The notes under the pieces were generated by a model. It did not search any database. It had not been told where the DNA came from and saw nothing but the letters and a program-made list of their open reading frames with translations. Positions 1 to 10,336 of a stretch of 64,000 nucleotides of DNA are shown piece by piece. The stretch comes from Closterium sp. Naga37s-1. Lineage: Eukaryota > Streptophyta > Zygnematophyceae > Desmidiales > Closteriaceae. The stretch covers positions 3,290,001-3,354,000 of the forward strand of contig CANJKZ010000084.1 of the NCBI GenBank assembly GCA_947471745.1, read 5' to 3'. Both the position numbers and the translations under genes were made by a program. Numbering within the stretch: the first letter of the stretch is position 1; the number at the start of each line of letters is the position of its first letter.

Positions 1-744
1 TAATTGTGTGTGTTTGGTCGACGACGTTTCTTGTGACGACGACTTTTCTGTCCAGAATTATAGTTGACAATTTTGAGATATTTCGGCCCTTAATCTTCAT
101 AGACTCCGTCCTTAGTCTCTAACAATTCCAACCACAAGCCAACTGCCACGATATCGCCCACCGTCAATGACTTGCCCTGCATCAGAGCCAATTGTCGAGC
201 CCGAGAAGATCCTGAGCCATCGGATTCGTAACCCTACAGGTATCAAGAGGATCAAGTTCCTCCTTCGCTGGAAGGACCGCACGCCAACTGAAGACAGTTG
301 GGTGCCCCTGGTCAATATAAAAACCACCCTGCCATGCAAGTGTACCTAAGGATCCGCGGTTTCCGCGATATACACACACTCGCGTAGCGGAGGGGGCTTC
401 TTGGAGGGGGGTGGGGGGTGGTAGTGTAAGGTTTTTTTTTGCATTCCTTACTGCGTTCTTCAACATCGCGTACAGCAGCAACCGTTGTTCGCCTGTTACT
501 GCTAATGGGGCTTCGCTAACTTCACGCGCACTGTTTTACCAAACCATGCACTGCTGGCCTGGCCGAGTCGGCCTATGCTTCGGGACTAGCCCGAACCTCG
601 ATGCCAGCCTAGCACTAGCTAGCTCGCACGCACCGCGTTACCGTTTGCATGTCTCGCGTATAAGTATTCGCTCATGCCTTCGCTCATACTTTGTACTCGT
701 TTGACACCTAGTGCAATCCTCGCTATCTCGTTCCATTGCACCCG
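1..744 (+). mobile_element. gypsy-3: 3' end of a Ty3/gypsy chromovirus fossil
   Basis: The left edge of the window cuts into this element. At about 200-325 the plus strand encodes a chromodomain-like stretch (EKILSHRIRN, then LLRWKDRTPTEDSWVPL), the module found at the C-terminus of chromovirus integrases and thought to guide integration to modified histones. A purine-rich tract (about 395-424) and a candidate 3' LTR follow. The same chromodomain recurs in gypsy-1 (minus, about 26170-26400) and gypsy-2 (about 45800-45950). Only the tail is in view, so whether the rest was whole cannot be judged; it is treated as a fossil. Confidence 0.75.
425..744 (+). repeat. 3' LTR of gypsy-3
   Basis: Begins TGTAAGG directly after a G-rich polypurine tract, like the gypsy-1 LTR. 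It shares long stretches with the gypsy-2 5' LTR at 31251-31562 (for example the segment around TTTTACCAAACCATGCA and the GGGACTAGCCCGAACCT block). The right end is approximate, set where similarity to the other LTR stops. Confidence 0.65.
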
Positions 745-1204
745 TAACAAACAGTCAAACTTGTTATGATTTGTTCAACATAGTTACCCAAATAACGAAT
801 AATGAATAATTGACAATATGGACTGATGGTACATAGTGAGATAACCTAGCTAGCCGTGCTAGGGCTGGAGGTGCTGGTGCTGGCGGTCCTCGTACTCGTC
901 GGCGGGAGCCCCTCTCGTAGCAGCAGCTTCGCAAGAGGGCTGTCCGGTGGGGCAGCCCCGGTGGTGGAGCCTGGTGTGCTACTACTGGAGGTCCCTGTGA
1001 ATCTACTCCTGCTGGTAGGGCCGCTGGTAGACACGGAGGTTCTGGGGGTGGACAGCAGCGGCAGCATCGTCCGCCAGAGACTCTCTCCACGCAGCAGCTT
1101 CATGAGTGGGCTGTCCGGTGGGGCAGCGCCCCGGTGGCGGAGCTTGGGGTACTAGTCCTAGGGGTGGAGAGGCACCTGGTGGCGTAGAGGCTGCTAGTCT
1201 TGGT

Positions 1205-2640
1205 GCTTTTGACTCAGCTAGCATAGGTGCAGAGCTTGAGGAGCGTCTCGTTGCTTTTTCCTTCCACACTTTTACTTTCGACTCAGGAGCGTCTCGTTGC
1301 TTTTTCCGTGACAGCACCACAGTCACACCGCTCACAGTCCCTGTCCCTGTCACGCTGGCTGACCCCTCCGGGGGCCCGGTAGTCGCGTGTGGCGCCACTG
1401 TTCTCCCTTGTCCGGCGGCCCCTTCGGGCCTCCTCACAGGTCTCCACCTCCCCTCGTTCGCTAAGAACTTGGTGGCTACCTCTGTCCTCCAGGACCAGTG
1501 GGTCACTGTGTCACCCAGCTTGGAGGCGAGCTAGTGGCAATCTGTACGGACTCGCGCGCTGGTGAGCACCTCGCCACGTTCACTCGGAGACCTGGGTCTG
1601 GCTTGTACACACTGACCACTGAGTCTGCACCGGTAGCTGAGTCAGGTCAGGTAGCTGCGTCTGTTGAGGTCGCTGTGTCATGCTCGTGTCGTCTCCTCGC
1701 GCACCAGACTCTCCTCTGGCACCACCGTCTTGGCCACCCGTCCTTGCCTCGCCTTCGTGGCATGCACTCCCATCTCCTTGTCTCTGGGCTTCCCAGGTCC
1801 CTGCCCCCGCTCTCGAGGTCGCTTGCGCCGCCGTGCCTTCCCTGCGTCGAGGGGCGGCAGCGCGCCGCTCCTCACTCCTCCTCGTTTTCTCCGACCACAT
1901 CTCCTCTGCAGACCCTCTACATGGACGTGTGGGGTCCAGCCCGAGTCCCTGGACAGGGCGGAGAGCGCTACTTCTTGCTGGTTGTAGACGACTACATGCG
2001 CTACACCACGGTCTTCCCCTTGCAGAGCAAGGCAGAGGTCCGCAGTGTCCTGATCCGCTAGATCCGTGCTGTCTGTCGCTAGCTCAGTGCTCGGTTTCAG
2101 CACGACCTCCCGGTCCTGCGACTGCACTCTGACCGAGGTGGTGAGTTTTCCTCCGGCCTCCTCGAGGACTTCTGTGGTGCTGAGGGCATCCGCCAGACGT
2201 TCACGCTTCCGGCCTCTCCACGGCAGAATGGGATTGCAGAGCGCCGCATTGGCTTGGTGATGGAGGTTGCTCGCACCTCTATCGTCCATGCGACTGCTCC
2301 CCATTTTTTGTGGCCGTTTGCGGTCCAATACGCTGCTGAGCAACTCAACCTCTGGCCCCGTGTCTCCCACCCGGAGACCTCTCCCGCGGTGGACGGGCAA
2401 GGTTGGTGATGCGTCGCCGTTTCGAGTCTGGGTGCCCTTTCGCTTGTTCGCGACCCCCCCGCGAGGAAGCTCTCTCCCCGCACTCTTCGCTGCATCCTCC
2501 TTGGCTTCCCTACCGACGCCTCGGGCTGGCAGTTTTACCACCCGGGTTCCCGTCGTGTTCTCTCCTCCCAGGACGTCACCTTTGACGAGTCTGTCTGCTT
2601 CTACCATCTCCACCCCCACCGCAGTTCCCCCCGTGCCCCT
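1205..2640 (+). pseudogene. copia-1 protease, pre-integrase and integrase remnants
   Basis: The protease carries the aspartic-protease signature DSGASRCFF at about 1280-1310. The GAG-pre-integrase zinc motif follows as HHRLGHPSL with CLPC about 50 residues on (1710-1850). The integrase core is recognised by DVWGPARV, a VVDDY motif and AERRIGLVMEVARTS (about 1920-2290). These residues belong to the known zinc-binding and D,D,E catalytic regions of copia integrases. Part of copia-1; broken. Confidence 0.8.
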
Positions 2641-2815
2641 CCCGCCTCTCGCGCTGGTCTCCGACCCCCCCCCCCCCGGTAGCCCCACTCCCCCCACAGG
2701 GTCCTACTCCCTCAGGTGTGTCTCAGGTTGACCCATCCCCCTTGGTTGAGCCAGTCAAGGTTTCCTCTGACACCTCTGGCCCAGCTGAGGGGTTGACCCG
2801 ACTCCTGCTGCCACC

Positions 2816-3780
2816 GTGACCCCTCGCCACTCTGCGCACTGGGCGGTCCCTCCTGGGTTTCCGCCTCGACCGTCTTCACCGCCGCTGCAGCCTGTCGCTG
2901 TGGACTCTGGTGCTGCAGGAGGTGGTACCACCGGGGATGGTGGTTCTAGGGGTGCTGGTTCTGGGGGTGCTAAGTGTCCTTTGGGTACAGGAGGTACTGG
3001 AGGTGCTGGTGCTGGTGGTCCTGGTACGAGTCGGCAGGAGGCTCTCTCGCCGGAGCGGCTTCGCGAGTGGGCTGTCCAGTGGGGCAGCCCTGGTGGTGGA
3101 GCTAGCCGTGCTCTTACTACTAGAGCTGGAGGTGCTAGGACTCCTGGTACTGCTGGAGGTACTGGAGGTGCTACTGCTGTGGGTGCTGCTGCGGGTAGTC
3201 CTGGCTCACGTCGCCAGGCGTCTCTCTTACCGGAGCGGCTTCGCGAGTGGGCTGTCTGTTGGGGCAGTCCTGGTGGTGGCGCTGGACGTGCTGGAGCTGC
3301 AGGTTTTGGAGGTACTGGCCCTGGAGGTGCTAGTGCTGGTGTTCTTGGTACTGGAGACACATGTATTGCTGGAGGTACTGGAGGCGCAGGTGCTGCTGCA
3401 GGTTCTAGAGGTGCTAGCCCTGGAGGTGCTAGTGCTGGTGTTCCTGGTATTGGAGACACAGGTGCTGCTAGAGGTATTGGAGGCGTAGGTGCTGCTATAG
3501 GTACTGGCCCTGGAGGTGCTAGTACTAGTGTTCCTGGAGTTGGCCGTGCTAAAAATACTGGTACTAGAGGTGGTGCTGACACTGGAGGTACTACTGGAGG
3601 TATTGGAGTTAGTGGTGCTAGTCGGCATGAGTCGCTCTCGCCGCTGCAGCTTCGCGAGTGGGCTGTCTGTTGGGGCAGTCCTGGTGGTGGAGCTGGTGGT
3701 ACTGGCTCTAGGGTTTCTGTTGCTACTGGAGCTGGAGGTTATAGGGGTGCGACTACTCAGCTGCAGCCGTCTGCGCTTCG
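2816..3780 (+). repeat. Gly/Ala/Thr-rich tandem-repeat linker of copia-1
   Basis: Imperfect 15-30 bp repeats of the type GGTGCTGGAGGTACTGG encode Gly-Gly-Thr-Gly-Gly-Ala runs between integrase and reverse transcriptase. Three longer units contain an LREWAVxWGSPGGGA motif after an LSPxxLR start (about 3050, 3235 and 3645). Because the repeats are GC-rich and stop-free, all frames look open; the antisense and shifted frames are shadows. Confidence 0.75.
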
Positions 3781-4399
3781 TCGAATTCTCAGTCTCCCGC
3801 CTACTGCTACTGAATTCCCGGTTGCTGGTATTACTCCTCCGTTACTGTTCCCACCGACTGACCAGTCTCAGTGGCAGCTACTGCCTGGCTCCCCGCTGCC
3901 TGCTCCTACTCCTCACACTGAGGTGACTGCGTCCCTGACTGCACGTCGTGAGCTTGAGAATCATGCTTCCACTCTTAAGCGTCAAGAGCCTGATACTAGA
4001 GCTTCTGTCCCTGCTCGTGTTCGTCGTGTTCATTGTCCTCGTGCTCCAGCTGTACCAAGCACTCAGAATATGACACTCCGTCCTTCCTCTGTTCCACAGC
4101 GTGTTGTCCTGCTGTCGCCTCCCGCGTCCTCTCTTCCGCACGTTCCTGACCCTGAGTCTGACCTTGTCCGTGCTGTCAGCCCGACTGTCACTCGTCTCCT
4201 TGCCACAGTTGTGACTGACCCTTCCCTTGAGTCTGCTCCTGCGTCTGCCTTAGTTGCTGAGCTTGTTGAATTTGCCGCTTTGTGCCACCTTGACTATGCT
4301 CCGAGTCTTGTTTTTGAATCTTCCTGTCCTCCGTCCCTTGGGGGTGAGATTTCCCTTGGCTGTGACGTTCTTGAGGACAGGCAGTTTGAGCTAGAGTGC

Positions 4400-5235
4400 C
4401 TAGCGGCCGCTGCACCTCATCTCGCATCCACGCTACTTTTGCCCTGAGGGAGACCCAGATGCACTGGACCCCCACGCACTTACGCAGAGGCGATCATGGG
4501 TCCGTACTCCTCTCAGTGGCAGATAGCCATGGACGCAGAGATGGCTTCTTGGAAGTCCACAGGCACCTACGTCGACAAGTTTCCCCCACCTGGGGCGAAC
4601 ATAGTCGATGGCATGTGGATTTTCAGGGTGAAGCGGCCACCGGGTTCTCCGCCTGCCTTCAAGGCGCGTTACGTTGCACGAGGCTTCAATCAGCGTGAGG
4701 GGGTCGACTTCTTTCAGACCTTCTCCCCCACCCCGAAGATGACTACTCTTCGTGTGCTGCTGCACGTTGCAGCACAGCGCGACTACGAGCTGCACTCCCT
4801 CGACTTCTTGACAGCCTTCCTGTAGAGCAGCCTTCACGAGGCTATCTGGTTGCGCCGTCCACATGGCTTCACTGGGTCGTTTTCTGAGGGTACCCAGTGG
4901 AGTCTTCGGCAACCAGTCTACAGCCTACGACAGGCGCCCTGTGAGTGGCATGACACACTGAGGACTACACTTGCGGCTCTTGGCTTCGCTCCCTCGACTG
5001 CTGACCCTTCGTTGTTTCTGCGCAGACACTTCTCTGCCGCCGTTCTACGTTCTCGTGTACGTTGACGAATTGGTTTTTGCTACTGCTGACACTGAGGCTC
5101 TGGCCTTGGTGAAGGCGGAGCTGTAGGAGAGACACACCTGCACTGACCTGGGTGAGCTGCAGAGCTATCTTGGCTTGCAGATCACCCGGGACAGAGCACG
5201 CCGCACCATCACCCTCACTTTGTCACACATGGTAC
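4400..5235 (+). pseudogene. copia-1 reverse transcriptase remnant
   Basis: Copia reverse transcriptase is recognised from MASWKSTGTYVD, the FRVKRPPGSPPAFKARYVAR block, FNQREGVDFFQTFSP and LHVAAQRDYELHSLDF. The domain runs up to the point where inserted sequence begins (5236), and its continuation lies after 9063. Fossil, broken. Confidence 0.8.
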
Positions 5236-5380
5236 AGCTGGAACTAGAGACTGACAACACCCGAGTCGACCTCCACGAAACAGCTCCGGTCCCAAGACTG
5301 AAACAGTAGCCCTGTGTAGACCGTAGCAACTCTGCGTCGTCGGCCCATGATGAGTCCGAGTAACCTGTAAGTGTAACTGG

Positions 5381-6500
5381 CTACTTCCCTCCAAGGACAA
5401 GTCCCATGCCTGATGTACTCGCCACATACTTCGCCACCCTCCTAGCGGCGTACCAGTGGGAAGGTCGGTGTCTCCCAGGCGCAACAAAGAACGCACGGAC
5501 ACTAAGAGGGTAAGCTAGGTCTGGGCGAGTATAGGTCATCAGGTACATGAGACAACCCACCAGCTCACGATATGGACCTTTGGACTCAAATGGCTCGTCC
5601 GAAGGTGGAGCCGTGAGCCCATAATCCACAGCAAGAGGGGTGGGCTGTACCTTGGTGAACGAGAAGCAAAACCGCGTGAGGATCTGCTCGACCATATGTG
5701 ACTGCGTCAGCATAATGGTGCGAGCTGCCCTGTCCCTGGTGATCTGCAGGCCAAGGTAGCGCTGCAGCTCACCAATGTCAGTGCAAGTGTGTCTCCTCTG
5801 CAGTTCCTCCTTCATGGAGGCCAGTGCGAGTCGGTCGGGAGTGGCAAAGAACAGGACATCAACGTAAACAAGAACAAAGAATGGGGTCGAGCCATGGCGG
5901 ACGAACAGCGACGGGTCGGCAGACAACGGAAAGATGTCAAGCACTGCAAGAGTCATACGTAGCATGTCGTGCCACTCACGGGGAGACTGGCGCAGGCCGT
6001 AGACCGGTCGACGCAGCTGCCACTGGGTCCCAGGAGGGAAAGAGCCGGTGAAGCCAGGCAGACGACGCAGCCAGATCTGCTCGTGCAGGCTCCCCTGAAG
6101 GAATGCAGTGGAGAAGTCCAAGGAGTGCAACTCGTAGTCGCGCTGTGCTGCAATATGCAGCAACACCCGAAGAGTGGTCATCTTTGCGGTGGGAGCGAAG
6201 GTCTGAAAGAAGTGTACCCCCTCTCGCTGACTGAAGCCTCTCGCCACGTAGCGCGCCTTGAACACCGGTGGTGCTCCAGGCGGCCGCTTCACCTTGTAGA
6301 GCCACATGCCACTGACAACGTTCGCCCCAGGTGGTGGGACGGTGTCAATGTAGGTGCCTGTGGACCTATAAAATGCCATCTCTGCCTCCTCAGCTGCTAT
6401 CCAGTACGAAGCCCAAGGTCCCGAGACTGCCTCAGCATGATTGCGAGGGATCGGGATGTCAAGAGCGTCTGGATCCCCCTCAGGGGCAAGCAGCATGGCG
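5381..6500 (-). pseudogene. Subfamily B reverse transcriptase with RNase H start
   Basis: One long open stretch on the minus strand encodes MLLAPEGDPDALDIP, the RT core (ARYVARGFSQREGVHFFQTF, LVYVDVLFFATPDRLAL in the palm region, LGLQITRDRAARTI) and the connection to RNase H (GCLMYLMTYTRPDLAYPLS). These are standard copia RT landmarks. Part of a fossil with no intact partner domains in this copy. Confidence 0.8.
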
Positions 6501-6539
6501 CAGAGATGAGGAACAGCGGTCGCAAGGAAACCAAGCTCG

Positions 6540-7450
6540 AACTACCTGTCCTCGAGGACCTCCAGGGGAAAAACAGGAGCACCCCCGGAGAGCGGAGAAC
6601 GAGCAGGGCCACTCACCAAGTGAGCGGCGTAGTCAAGGCGGTGGGAAGAGGCAAAGCCAGCGACAATGGTAACAAGTGCCGAGACAGACGACAGAGGTGC
6701 AGCCGGGTGCGTGACCAACGCGGACAATACGTGGGAGACGATAGGACGAGAGGCACGGAGGTAGTCGGACAACGGGTCGTGAAACACAGTGAGGGACGAC
6801 CTAGGAGGCTGTGGAAGGACAGGAAGAGGTGGAACACGAGAGCGAAGAACAAGGTGAAACGGGCCGTCGGCACAGTAACGGGACCGGCGAGGCTCTAGGT
6901 ACACAGCACGACCGAGGGGAGAACGACGAGTCCACTGAGATGATGAAAGGGACTCGACAAGGGGAACAGGAGGGGACGGTAGGGGACCACGAACAAAGCG
7001 TTCAGGTGCTGAGTCGAGCAGGTCTCTAAGTTTCTGCTGCTCCGCCTCCTCTGGCGACTGCTGCTGCGGCACCTGCCCCCCCTGCTGCTCCTGTGGCTCC
7101 TCCTCTACTCTCTCCTGCTGTGGCTGCAACAACACCTCCTGCTGTGGCCAGGACTCCTGCTCTACCCTCTCCTGGTGCGGCCGCAACTGCACCTGCTCCT
7201 GCGGGCGGTACTCGTGCTCTACTCTCTCCTGTTGTGGTTGCAATTGCACCTACTGCTGCAGTAGTGAATCCTCCTCTACTCTCTCCTGCTGTGGCTGGGA
7301 CTCCTCCTCTACTCTCTCCTCACGCTCCGACTAAGACTGCTGCTGCTGCTGGTGTTGCTGCTACTACTGCCGTGACTCCTCCTCTACTCTCTCTTGACGC
7401 TGACTGAGACTGCTGCTGCTGCTGCTGCGGCCGTGACTCCTCTACTCTCT
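6540..7450 (-). repeat. Gln/Glu-rich repeat linker of subfamily B
   Basis: Between the RT region and the leader, the minus strand repeats an 11-13 residue unit resembling LQPQQERVEEES several times (DNA pattern CTCCTCTACTCTCTCCTGCTG on plus), followed by a Pro/Ser-rich segment. It occupies the same place as the Gly/Ala linker of subfamily A, so the linker is repetitive in both lineages although the sequence differs. Confidence 0.65.
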
Positions 7451-7499
7451 CCCGTCGCTCCGGCTGTAGTGGAGGTTGCTGCTGGTGCTACTGGTGGCA

Positions 7500-8440
7500 G
7501 CCTAAGCTGCTGCTGGTGCGCTGGGGGCAGCCTATACTGCTGATGGTGCAACTGATGGTAGTCTAGTGCGGTGGTGAACGGTTGGGTGGGGTTGAGAGCG
7601 GTTGGAAACGGTGTTGGACAGTCAGGTGGGGCTAGGAGTGGCCTGGTGCGGTTGAGTGCGGTTCTGGTGAGTGTGGGAGGGGTTCAGTGCGGCCGGATGC
7701 GGTTGGGAGCGATGGAGGGCAGTTCAGTGCGGTTGGGAGCGGTGAAGAACGGTCCAGGGCGGCGGGGGGAAAAAACGGGTGGGCTGTCAACGGGCGTAAC
7801 GAGGGCACGGGCGGCTGCTCTTGATGCTAGCAGTTGCAGGTGCTAGCTGCAATTGGCGCTAGCTAGCTGCAGGTGGCGCTACTTGCTGCTACTGCTGGCG
7901 CTAGATGGTGTTCTGCTGGCGGTGCACTACTAGAGGGCGCTCGCAGGCGAGGCGAGTACGAGCGGACGGGTGTGTACGGGCGGGTAGCTACCGACGGTTG
8001 CTTACAAGAGGCCAGGTTCGGACGAACGGGCGGGTGCGTACGGGCGAATGCGGAGGAGAGGACGCGTACAAACGGGTGGATGGGTGCGTATGGGCGGGTG
8101 CGTACGGGCGGATGTGTCGTCCTGGCAGGTGCGTACGGGCGGATGCGAACGAGCGGGTGTCTACCAGCGGGGCCGTCTAACGGAGGCCGCGGGGCCTTCT
8201 AAGGGAGGCCGCGGGGCCTTCTAAGGAGAGCCGCGGGGCCTTCTAAGGGAGGCCGCGGGGCCTTCTAAGGGAGGTCGCGGGGCCTTCTAAGGAGGGCCTC
8301 GGGGCCGTCTAGGGGACGACAAGAGGAACGAGGCACAGGGCGACGAGACGCGAGCGCATAACGGAGAAAATCCGAGGCGCGCGTGTGGTGGGCCCATGAC
8401 TATCGAGAGAAAAATAAAATCGCTAGGGGAAACCATCGCT
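7500..8440. repeat. GC-rich leader minisatellites of the minus copia B
   Basis: Three local repeat patterns lie between the primer site and the linker: GCGGTTGGGAGCGGTG-like units (about 7570-7790), GTGCGTACGGGCGGATG-like units (about 7960-8160) and a 22-bp unit containing GGCCGCGGGGCCTTCTAA, six copies, at 8164-8310. No protein domain is recognisable. I read it as an expanded untranslated leader, as also seen at 11070-11600 and 46240-46720. Confidence 0.6.
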
Positions 8441-8448
8441 CTATACCA

Positions 8449-8540
8449 TGTTTGAATATAAAACGTAATGAATTGGCTAAGGAATAACAAAACAAGAAAG
8501 ATATAGGAAATGCTAACCCTAACCCAAGCATGAATGTAAC
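8449..8540 (-). repeat. Partial copia 5' LTR (minus)
   Basis: On the minus strand this ends TATTCAAACA immediately before TGGTATAGAGC, the primer-binding site. It matches the 3' part of the plus-strand LTR at 8931-9063, including TTGGGTTAGGGTTAGCATTT. Confidence 0.75.
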
Positions 8541-9063
8541 CAACCTAGGCCAACACTGCAGATTTCTTCACCAAGGCGTTGCCGCCTTGTGCCCACCAGC
8601 GCTTCTGCACTCAGCTAGGCCTTGTGTCTACAGGCCCTCACTTGCTTTGTCTTGTACTCTTGTATCTCTTCCTATATATCTCTGTATCGATGCATGTGGA
8701 CTGGCCTTGTGGCCACTTGTTTGCCCTCAGAATGTGTGGCGACGTTGTGATCCACCATGAGTTGCATGGCTTGCTTGTTTCTTGTTGTTGCAGACCGGTC
8801 TTGTGACCTTTCATTGCTCTTGCTGAATGGTCATATGACCCTTGCTCTCAGATTGTGTGGTGACTTCGTGATCCACCCTGAGATATGTGTTGCTTTCCGC
8901 AGGACTACCGTCACCTACACTATGGGGGTGTGTCAAACTAAATATTTTTTTGTTTATGTGTGTTAGTCTATGTGTGTTACATTCATGCTTGGGTTAGGGT
9001 TAGCATTTCCTATATCTTTCTTGTTTTGTCATTCCTTAGCCAATTCATTACTATATTCAAACA
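8541..9063 (+). mobile_element. 3' tail of a plus-strand copia with 3' LTR
   Basis: Contains the end of RNase H (FFTKALPP-like then FCTQLGLV, about 8553-8650), a 3' untranslated block with the shared TGTGGTGAC...GATCCACC signature, a polypurine tract (TATGGGGGTG) and an LTR at 8931-9063. It forms the right end of the insertion in copia-1. Its LTR matches the opposed partial LTR at 8449-8540. Confidence 0.7.
8931..9063 (+). repeat. Copia 3' LTR
   Basis: About 133 bp, starts TGTCAAAC after TATGGGGGTG and ends TTCAAACA. Copia-1 sequence resumes at the next base. Confidence 0.75.
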
Positions 9064-9861
9064 CTTCAGCGCTTCGACTTCACGTGGTCCTCGCGAAAGC
9101 CCACTCCTCTGTCTACCGGCCACTCACTCTCAGCTCCACCTTCGGACGAGTCCGTAGAGCCGAGTGGTGCGTACCCATAGCTTGTGGGTTGCCTCATGTA
9201 TGTAATGACATGCACAAGACCTGACCTCGCGTACCCTCTCAGCCTCCTGGCTCGCTACGTGGCTCCCAGTAGACACCGAAAGGTGCACTGGGAAGCTGCG
9301 AAGAGGGTATTGCGTTACTTGTGCAGTACATCGGGCATGGGGCTCGTGCTTGGAGGACCGGGTTCAGTTGTTCTCACCGGTCATTCAGACGCTTCTTGGG
9401 CTGACGACCAGACGACTCACTGATCGACACAGGAGTACAGTTTCAGCCTCGGCACTGGTTCTGTCTCGTGGAGGTCCACTCGCTCTTCTTCTGTACTTAG
9501 TTCCAGCTGTGAGGCCGAGATCTACGCTGGGGCTATGGCTGCACAAGAGCTCCGCTGGCTGACCTACCTGCTGACTGACTTGGGTGAACGGCCTCGTTCT
9601 CCTCCAGTTCTGTACGTCGACAACAAGGCCATGATTGCCTTGTGTCAGGACCAGAGACTGGAGCACATAACGAAGCACATTGCTCTCCGTTACTTCCTCA
9701 CGCGAGAGCTGCAGCAGCGTGGTCAGCTTCGTCTTGCTTACGTGGCCACACAGGCCAACACTGCTGATGTCTTCACCAAGGCCCTTGGGTCTAGTGGTCA
9801 TCAGCGTTTTTGCACTGCTCTTGGGCTTGTGCCCACTCTAACTCACCTGCTTGTCTCTTGA
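9064..9861 (+). pseudogene. copia-1 RT end and RNase H
   Basis: Continuation of copia-1 to the right of its insertion. RNase H landmarks are VGCLMYVMTCTRPDLAYPLS-like text, SSSCEAEIYAGAMAAQELRW, PPVLYVDNKAMIALC and QANTADVFTKAL. RNase H removes the RNA strand during reverse transcription. Fossil. Confidence 0.8.
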
Positions 9862-10113
9862 TCTTGCCTTGCACTTGCTGTACTCTGATATATATGATTT
9901 TATACATGCATGTTTGCTCTTGCTAGGTTGTGATCAGTGTAGTGCAATTGCTACTTTAAACTCTGCATGTGAAATGGCTTTGTGGCCGCTTGCTTGTGCT
10001 CAGAATGTGTGGTGATCTTGAGATCCACCCTGAGCTTTGCTTTGCTTTGCTTTGTTCTCTTGCTTGAGTGGTCTTGTGACCGCTTGTTGTCCCCCACTTA
10101 GCATATGGGGGTG

Positions 10114-10243
10114 TGTCAAAATATGCACTTATGGTGCTGTTGTCTATACTGGGGTACACTATAGAGGGGACAACCCTTTTAGGGTTTAGTACTTGTATCC
10201 CCATCCTACTCAATACACACATTCCTGTTTCCATATTCTAACA
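10114..10243 (+). repeat. 3' LTR of copia-1
   Basis: 130 bp from TGTCAAAATA to ATTCTAACA, preceded by CCCCCACTTAGCATATGGGG and GTG, the polypurine hairpin seen in the other copia copies. Confidence 0.8.
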
Positions 10244-10336
10244 ATAGTGAGGCATGCTATATGGAGTACAACTTACTAGGGTTAGCTATTTGTACCCCAA
10301 TCTTGCTAATCCATTTCATTCTGCTATTATGACTGG
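10244..10336 (+). repeat. Copia LTR remnant
   Basis: Resembles the right two-thirds of a copia LTR (GGAGTACAACTTACTAGGG, then TTTGTACCCCAATC) but has no internal element on either side in the expected orientation. It separates copia-1 from the minus gag piece. Confidence 0.55.

Larger units (their letters stand above)
5236..8540 (-). mobile_element. copia subfamily B fossil (minus) inside copia-1
   Basis: On the minus strand, from right to left: the 3' part of a 5' LTR (8449-8540), a tRNA-Met-like primer site (TGGTATAGAGC just left of 8449), a repeat-rich leader (about 7500-8440), a Gln/Glu-rich linker (about 6540-7450), then reverse transcriptase and the beginning of RNase H (about 5240-6500). 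It differs from copia-1 in linker composition and RT wording (MWLYKVKRPPGAPPVFKARY). Not all expected domains are recognised and only one LTR piece is present, so the element is incomplete. It lies within copia-1 and is therefore younger than it. Confidence 0.75.
840..10243 (+). mobile_element. copia-1: Ty1/copia fossil, subfamily A, split by a nested insertion
   Basis: Plus-strand copia in the order protease, GAG-pre-integrase, integrase, Gly/Ala-rich linker, reverse transcriptase, RNase H, 3' untranslated block, polypurine tract and 3' LTR (10114-10243). No 5' LTR or gag was recognised; the left part starts in Gly-rich sequence with an LREW motif. The reverse-transcriptase region stops at about 5235 and collinear sequence resumes at 9064, so 5236-9063 is inserted material. 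Several breaks are visible; it is an old, non-functional copy. The order of domains (integrase before reverse transcriptase) is diagnostic of copia as opposed to gypsy. Confidence 0.85.

Noticed and set aside
8512-8530. Telomere-like CTAACCCTAACCC (also GGGTTAGGGTTAG near 8990)
   Set aside because: Only two units, located inside a copia LTR and repeated wherever that LTR occurs.
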